DNA from: an uncultured Christensenella sp.
GTDB taxonomy: Bacteria > Bacillota > Clostridia > Christensenellales > Pumilibacteraceae
Direction of reading: 5' to 3'
Assembly: GCA_910577995.1 (NCBI GenBank)
Contig: CAJTND010000002.1
Coordinates: 250,324 to 314,323, forward strand
DNA: 64,000 nucleotides
The notes below the pieces were generated by a model. That model saw only the letters and a list, made by a program, of their open reading frames with translations, was not told the origin of the DNA and did no database searches. Both the position numbers and the translations under genes were made by a program. The first letter of the stretch is position 1; every line of letters starts with the position of its first letter. This document shows, one piece after another, positions 62,801 to 64,000 of the stretch.

Positions 62801-63187
62801 GGCTATCAGAGCTTCGGCTACCTGCAATCCGCGCCCGGTCAGATAGATCCGAGCATGCTGCTCGGCGGCGGTCCGAGCAACAGAGTCATTCCTTCGGAAC
62901 TCGCGTTGCCCGCACCCGATCCCAACTCGCAGAACGCCGCGCAGCAGCCCGACCCCGGTCAACAGCAGGGCGGTTACCAAGACCCTAACTTCGGAATGGG
63001 AGGATACGGCAACCAGGGCGGTTACGGCGGTCAAGGCGGCTACGGCAACCAAGGCGGTTACGGCGGTCAAGGCGGCTATGGCAACCAGGGCGGTTACGGC
63101 GGTAACGGTTTTGACCAAGGCTACGGCGCGCCCGACGGCGGCAACGGCTTCGATCCCAACGACCCCAACGGCGGCATGGGACTGTAA
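50855..63187 (+). CDS. Giant cell-surface protein with ALK/LTK-like glycine-rich domain
   Basis: A 4110-residue single-chain protein. Residues 18-40 are a signal anchor. About 125-415 is a glycine-rich domain of the ALK/LTK type (FKIEVWGAQGG, FYINVGGAG, GGYNGGG, GGGGGATHIA, LLVAGGGGG, GGGGGWYGG, GNGFAKITM). Then come many beta-sandwich repeats whose boundaries show V-N-x-x-P words (VNTAPVVNN, LNTSPEVNN, VNKAPVKAT, SSPPIARD, VDNSAPRAI, VNDPTTAKD, MNDRPFVKK). A transmembrane helix lies at about 3925-3950, followed by KRRHER and a 160-residue cytoplasmic tail with GGYGNQ GGYGGQ repeats. It may be an adhesin or receptor-like surface structure. No LPXTG is present. Confidence 0.85.
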   Translation: MKKKSNNEKTQLGTAKKFLIFAISIIVAAALVVTGILCFDPSRRSPSEGVENGGVVTSAVTTFDAKSKWGRTVDLATNVQNGTVKKGDIVNFSFIAQGVATGPSGAVSNNGFWPWTNGEYQVKLPRGTFKIEVWGAQGGGRTAVDAYGGGGYGGYSSATLTLTEAAYFYINVGGAGEKGSAYRCAARGFGYGGGGYNGGGDVLAGGGSIPIAGTGGGGGGATHIATMSGLLNSAGIKNSPNSVLLVAGGGGGNHHDAIPYTGNAGGNYGANSVHINVGYTTLVYGQGGTQTAGGAISAGDNGGNGDTTTSATAGSFGQGGRGGSWGNGGGGGGGGWYGGSGGYIQGGGGGSGHIGTDSRLSNGKMIAGGSSNANPLAYDDKNAPPTFSTSIPNPTGSGNIKGQIGNGFAKITMVNVNEPPTQKTFTKNDLVLGTTSAFTLHSYDIATDLDSSNVNDTYFYQDNSNMELSKCTNSKLYLDSACTVTANDYVDYNFAADGKTLNITKIRKLPRADAVNGVTGLSNNTLKLYVRIRDNFTNNVANCAYGVYNFTLNYKLQTIGHGRGTVPVDSNNKIEYEFGDKVVSGATSFEINFKQPDKALHAEDENQISINAASLLTNYDPNYYQVLILPDNPAGKPYEYIYPSGAQENFYSYSSSTGSYTARVGYKNVIIKWKSKNNDAHTISWTLYVVEKNSFKNLNREPVGITYTNGQTLKINIKIDNTRPILSKAGTADNTVVTLGVGATKTVDLKKLLTDADETITDTTHVIKEVIVPDHEFVQLDKYGNIASVDGAAGAAAGKSYYNVSDANILFTNVMNSAMTNIATGFSPKIASTTADPEAFVMYSFDKMTLTLTGLRSSYSQYSTTREGKAAYTLGDTITPDSSTEPSSVVNPGHFYLLVRIEDTNDPSDLGIWRPVAITVGDNTLKPVSTGDATHGSSGQTQMSALPTADGEVGDEFYFSPMGLNIGTASIAVGKYKKKDGTLNGAGDEPVQPLAIDANNFSVADGSGISSWNGGFNEFLMMVESTQNGSAVVQMADYIYSSIGAQGNKYFTAELVPLYIECSKFAGVTIDGVFNTGRVRADLAAASPRDSVTGVSTVKMLATENIGGVDYYTFYGLKITLKSTTMNRYLYATTIVKDSSGASANTVGVNIAIKCGNTELELAEAAEGKDAAKNNVAGFWTSKGSYSSFDNGTDVLDYTNSDGWKNQTATASSGNIKLTYRMPMHSHVFITPYDLFRDYDMATELDAAKLMPKGGFTLNGLSGTLDGGTFNVSGSGTTVTEPLFRNELYGEKRYYGSDAYQTALSDFLKETGKKSAVASISASNMFADSGSITSNASVYNDRLFFERVNYNSKTDSYTFDPYDNGKGSDDFAISGVNPDAAGNKQNNYIYWDFGNKLGIKGDEYDLDFIMITSRSRTPSPIDITLTVRDRAGASVNVTVVIEIVNTAPVVNNASAYEIAVKPVSSSDGATVVTPTSVSFGPVSTASSDPEVNSKESIMFDADGDSMLFLSSRGVLVANTPELPLDITSFDDIRNNHPEYLTDDGTTSGRPLTEYITATLANRLITVGALNSTKNIESGVYVYFFVTDGNQNGEALGYKQIEVLNTSPEVNNSSTDGFDKDEPTWAISSASTADQTRARYIVGSSTAAQQLKATQSAVDADIKLIATDPDALQGANGVMLSPGGANANNFTLSGTNYANAVPSVRMNGNASLSYAVYAFVTDLGGKDLVSWNGTDTPGYLPTGSDMFNVELMFYVADKSAWYTRDELLTKLAADSVVQKACFDGEGRWKLVDWAIKLKATKPLGEGKKLALEIYLRDEAALGGNTVGKETAFASDRNAVKKNVAVENGTLKTTVYQTIAETGIIAKDEFSKYGDHYAVADPMTSGDAYVIGAGTSLSATKYSQSVASYADAYKYPDTIDIPATKSALPASDGKYVYETVYVPMSYFGMPVGIATPIADGVDKGKVSYSTSYVGYDLHKTDAATGNITNGSFIKDKISTFASAITLSDGNRVWSGETLGDNPYLDIEGFTDTSANNARNSSLPYYNFNLAVPTYDGSGADLGFTDTANFINIGTGKNMLYLDEQKAKFKEHNFGLAFTKKDMRTGAADLTLTVKLAKCEINTATGNTDGDGEMYDSNNSVTKSIDYRTVTVSVHVGNSQFDLKDSVDNATANGALGYDTAKKTYYMNVTLPSSDSTSIALKRSASENLGGENSLAMLYADGDKSGLTDSETVKYRDNAYFLNESLGALSGWASTDALVRKVESGTLVNTADSEKAVNSVLNYYGVASVADLAGVNTSYAANGGAHGYNAYFGVSMSEGGRILNIAANRKTFINEVAYANIVDELKAADPSLTVPKLGRVGVDGYTNTDLTADRAIIEKIYSSRGLKPTFEPDSTTVKSACYTLKMLIYDDCGAGVKEASFVAVELRISITNAKPTLKYTDKDGKHVYTISRAAGETSAPINLYDFVNDPDIYVVQGANKELATEEQFLRTGDKKSRYYDQLAFETKDYLKSPFTYVTGSNSHNPTNEQTINGQAGLSYMGSSTSDVIMTMMTDSSQIVNGAVTDKTQPTNNSIYFKVNRRTTVLEESGGIQIAKDKSEFTFKLKFGDSNNAYTDDVMTFVVKVVNKAPVKATPVSNIRMRSGHRFTLLTTYFDNYIGGVDGGSYAYNNSLTKLKYWDERNEKSDGKWVYNGNSLAYSDITSDSQVVEELGTNKQNTLDSTSHESSGYDLGYIGIANDDKAWQMRIVDRKVPSGYGDPFDIGALNMMSVEGSDSSLYGNKYPTALTITAKRACNDVPLEIKIIDGEGGVYVFTLRITVISSPPIARDPSDASDNKILSDADIEGVPQGDGYLRSTFRIFTLPSGDKTINIGDGIGERAAKRLFTIRATDVATDNDSGEESSLALFDGGRFSVNNTALVRSSDGIYHAPYFDIIVDYNDPDKSDKSFTIIATGYNPNSAYEVLQFYIGDPGNNVMSNALLVTIQVYTEYSDMTNTTVAGLSGGAYNSYLNGSNEYHVRPYDEYMGYGAYENGENIGIASVYNYLKGKPADSSATYAIEDPDVETIGSRQYPVTLYAMTDQNGDPLSQDTLNSMLQRDPVTGTFRLKDRVTTGQTYRIASIDKDGTVSFAQNSARLAAVEKYVSFSFLRDGSGISFVPKTATLDKKLMLYVEVEKTVGSRTSIRTDGVLYGGSLFRLVVDNSAPRAIGDEGDGAYNLEFTGKRGDSVTFDVFGKTGEYGALFTDSDVDDSVTLVESFDPSDTKQLDYINAMSMAMDLDPDLDWAESADKPRAFTVVYDKAAGKVTITIDRRIDSRDADGNYFNEVSFPLVLTGVDGSKPVGGTCKTVIMMTIVNDPTTAKDSYSSFDPKTDVGYTFERDSINDRYRLDAQIMYSSDLTVNLADILVDNDVIKNTDSDSFMFVDGEVDFEFTKPVFMVDDPVKAYYYTDEQLGIKEEIALVTPLGGDKWHKSGFRIHALSQRRGATATIYARAIDRSGNAELPDEGVLIEINITVMNDRPFVKKGSEVTHLSLIGSRTKTNKTEVYRIDRFVGDNNTSDVVGPESADYPETYLRIESQSYRAVDEIYSTDKDTTVGKFDDVTQGGTRVIMSNNLFTLVILEDTAENKYYSQSFYIETHPGYFGRGSVEVTVADGNRNIRTDTMSVTFRIEVEVSYDPEEVEALTGIDTYRGKSTVVSIETIIPDIENTIPDQSAVAAQDGAMTAPSKNASSFNPSSSYKLLDVVIPDASKDYIAITDHEEETSVWTLRALKVTAEPKPVTVRYALKSDPSQVTESYLLVNAKENQKPTLIYNEIKFIKYLDDGSGDDNAFMLNTAKTVTLRAKDILTDPEDDILTYVSVKSQKPSLVKASLVNNNELLSITFNARGVADITVTVTDETDERVSRTFRVINQDLPEPSLLTRVIASFESNPVMWAIIIGCVVLVIFILIIILAVLRKRRHEREELEALLVSEMEIEEQMCRLAGGPAPTGYQSFGYLQSAPGQIDPSMLLGGGPSNRVIPSELALPAPDPNSQNAAQQPDPGQQQGGYQDPNFGMGGYGNQGGYGGQGGYGNQGGYGGQGGYGNQGGYGGNGFDQGYGAPDGGNGFDPNDPNGGMGL
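62999..63107 (+). repeat. 36-bp tandem repeat coding GGYGNQGGYGGQ
   Basis: Three copies of a 36-bp unit near the 3' end of the giant gene encode a Gly/Tyr/Gln/Asn low-complexity segment. Third-base differences between copies show it is not a very recent expansion. Confidence 0.85.
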
Positions 63188-63203
63188 AAACACAGCTTAA
63201 AAG

Positions 63204-63227
63204 GAACGGCTAAACGCCGTTCTTTTT
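63204..63227 (+). terminator. Intrinsic terminator of the giant gene
   Basis: GAACGGC / GCCGTTC stem with a 5-base loop followed by five Ts. Confidence 0.85.
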
Positions 63228-63251
63228 GTTATCCCGAATTTTGAGAAATAC

Positions 63252-63280
63252 TTGACATGATCCTGTCATAGGTATATAAT
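63252..63280 (+). promoter_or_regulatory. Consensus promoter of lexA-like gene
   Basis: TTGACA (63252-63257), a 17-bp spacer, TATAAT (63275-63280), a perfect sigma-A promoter. Such strength suggests tight control by a repressor. Confidence 0.9.
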
Positions 63281-63283
63281 ATA

Positions 63284-63311
63284 GCTAAATGCAACAGTCG
63301 TTGCATTTAGC
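63284..63311 (+). promoter_or_regulatory. 12-bp inverted repeat, candidate LexA operator
   Basis: GCTAAATGCAAC and GTTGCATTTAGC separated by AGTC form a perfect inverted repeat just after the -10 box. It overlaps the expected transcription start and ends before the ribosome-binding site. It differs from the usual Bacillota SOS box (CGAAC..GTTCG). It could be the operator for the repressor encoded next or an RNA hairpin. Confidence 0.6.
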
Positions 63312-63321
63312 AGAGGAAAGG

Positions 63322-63939
63322 ATGCGCAGTAAGGACAGGCGTATAAAAGACCTTATCAAGGCATATATAGAGGAAAGGGCGGAGCGCGGCGGCAACTGTC
63401 CGTCGTGCCGCGATACCGCGCGGGAGCTCGGCATAAGCGCGAGCACCGTTTGCAGGTATTTGAGCGCGATGGAAGCGGACGGCGAGCTGGTGCTCGGCGA
63501 GTTCGGGTACGAGACCGCGGCGATGAGCCGTACCGACAGAGAGAGCGTTTCGGTCGCGATACTCGGCGACGTGCCGTGCGGCAGTCTTACCGAGGAGTAC
63601 GAGCATTGCGAGGGTTATGTGCGCCTGCCTACGTCGCTCGTCGGCAGGGGCGAGTTCTTTTTGCTCAAAGCATACGGCGAGTCCATGATCGACGCGGGGA
63701 TATCGGACGGCGACCTTGTGCTCGTCAGGCGGCAGAGCGACGCCGCCGACGGCGATATCGTCGTCGCGCTGGTCGACGGCGCCGTCACGCTCAAGCGCAT
63801 GTACCGCGACGCGCGCAGGCGGCATATAGTTCTTCACCCGGAAAACTCTTCGATGTCCGATATCATTGCGGAGTATTGCGAGATACAGGGCGTTGCGGTA
63901 AAAGTGATAAAGGATCTCGGTCGGCATGGTCAACGATAG
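63322..63939 (+). CDS. lexA: LexA-like SOS repressor (S24 peptidase)
   Basis: A 205-residue protein; ATG 63322 with gagg at 63313-63316. The N-terminal winged helix is RIKDLIKAYIEERAERGGNCPSCRDTARELGISASTVCRYLSAMEADGEL. The S24 domain has the cleavage Cys-Gly in GDVPCGS, the nucleophile Ser in GESMIDAG and the Lys in VTLKRMY. DNA damage should trigger self-cleavage. It overlaps a Y-family polymerase gene, consistent with an SOS unit. Confidence 0.88.
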   Translation: MRSKDRRIKDLIKAYIEERAERGGNCPSCRDTARELGISASTVCRYLSAMEADGELVLGEFGYETAAMSRTDRESVSVAILGDVPCGSLTEEYEHCEGYVRLPTSLVGRGEFFLLKAYGESMIDAGISDGDLVLVRRQSDAADGDIVVALVDGAVTLKRMYRDARRRHIVLHPENSSMSDIIAEYCEIQGVAVKVIKDLGRHGQR

Positions 63940-64000
63940 GATATACATGTGCATAGACATGAAGTCGTTTTTCGCGTCGGTGGAATGCGCCGAGCGCGGG
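63926..64000 (+). CDS. Y-family DNA polymerase (DinB/UmuC-like), 5' part only
   Basis: The first 25 codons read MVNDRIYMCIDMKSFFASVECAERG, with the metal-binding Asp of IDMKSFFASVE typical of translesion polymerases. The start overlaps the lexA end by 14 bases (an in-frame ATG at 63947 is possible). The gene continues beyond the window. Confidence 0.85.
   Translation, partial: MVNDRIYMCIDMKSFFASVECAERG

Noticed and set aside
62999..63107. Tandem repeats as a CRISPR-like array
   Set aside because: The repeats are in frame within a gene, contiguous with no spacers, and encode GGYGNQ units.

Overview
The window joins two very different stretches. Bases 1 to about 38,000 are the right part of a contractile-tailed (myovirus-type) phage or prophage with every gene on the + strand. 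Bases from about 38,100 to 64,000 are a higher-GC bacterial chromosome. Host markers (T-box controlled thrS, PadR-type regulator, sigma-A promoters with 17-bp spacers, LexA next to a Y-family polymerase, tRNA-Trp with an encoded CCA) point to a Clostridia-like member of the Bacillota, probably uncultured. The species is inferred only at that level.

Phage layout: 33-10469 is a tail module in the usual order (connector, tail terminator, DUF3383-type sheath, tube, tail chaperone with a probable -1 frameshift, tape measure, Dit-like protein, baseplate plug, hub, spike, gp25-like wedge, J-like wedge, DUF2612 protein). 10471-14398 is a complete diversity-generating retroelement (DGR): a tail-fibre target with variable repeat VR1, a small unknown gene, an Avd-like gene, the template repeat TR and a DGR reverse transcriptase. 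14395-15471 encodes small membrane proteins in the lysis position, followed by a RelB/YafQ-type toxin-antitoxin pair. From 16644 to 38003 come about 45 small, tightly overlapping genes in three blocks. Each block starts at a promoter whose 17-bp spacer holds a 14-bp palindrome, a likely shared operator. The blocks include zinc-ribbon proteins, a PemK/MazF-like protein, an XRE regulator and a modification cassette (three DNA methyltransferases, an MTA/SAH nucleosidase and a PAPS-reductase-like protein), then a MazG-like protein, an HNH endonuclease and a DUF5131 protein. No integrase, head, replication or classical endolysin gene is visible; those would have to lie to the left of the window.

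The most striking system is the DGR. Beyond VR1 it has a second variable repeat, VR2, about 6.5 kb downstream of the RT gene in a non-structural gene of the first accessory block. Counted base by base, VR1 differs from TR at 20 positions and VR2 at 22, all at TR adenines. VR2 also carries one extra G in a mutated stretch, which shifts the frame. Both VRs are followed by perfect hairpins without a U-tract.

Host layout: tgt, a YgjP-like metallopeptidase and ruvC run together, facing a zinc-ribbon protein on the other strand. Next come tRNA-Trp, proC, rnhA, a TVP38/DedA-type membrane protein and thrS behind its T-box. A minus-strand operon follows (membrane-tethered PadR regulator, tyrosine recombinase, unknown protein). 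Divergent to it is a 12.3-kb gene for a 4110-residue cell-surface protein with an ALK/LTK-like glycine-rich domain, many Ig-like repeats, a C-terminal membrane anchor and a GGYGNQ-repeat cytoplasmic tail. A lexA-like repressor and the start of a Y-family polymerase gene close the window.
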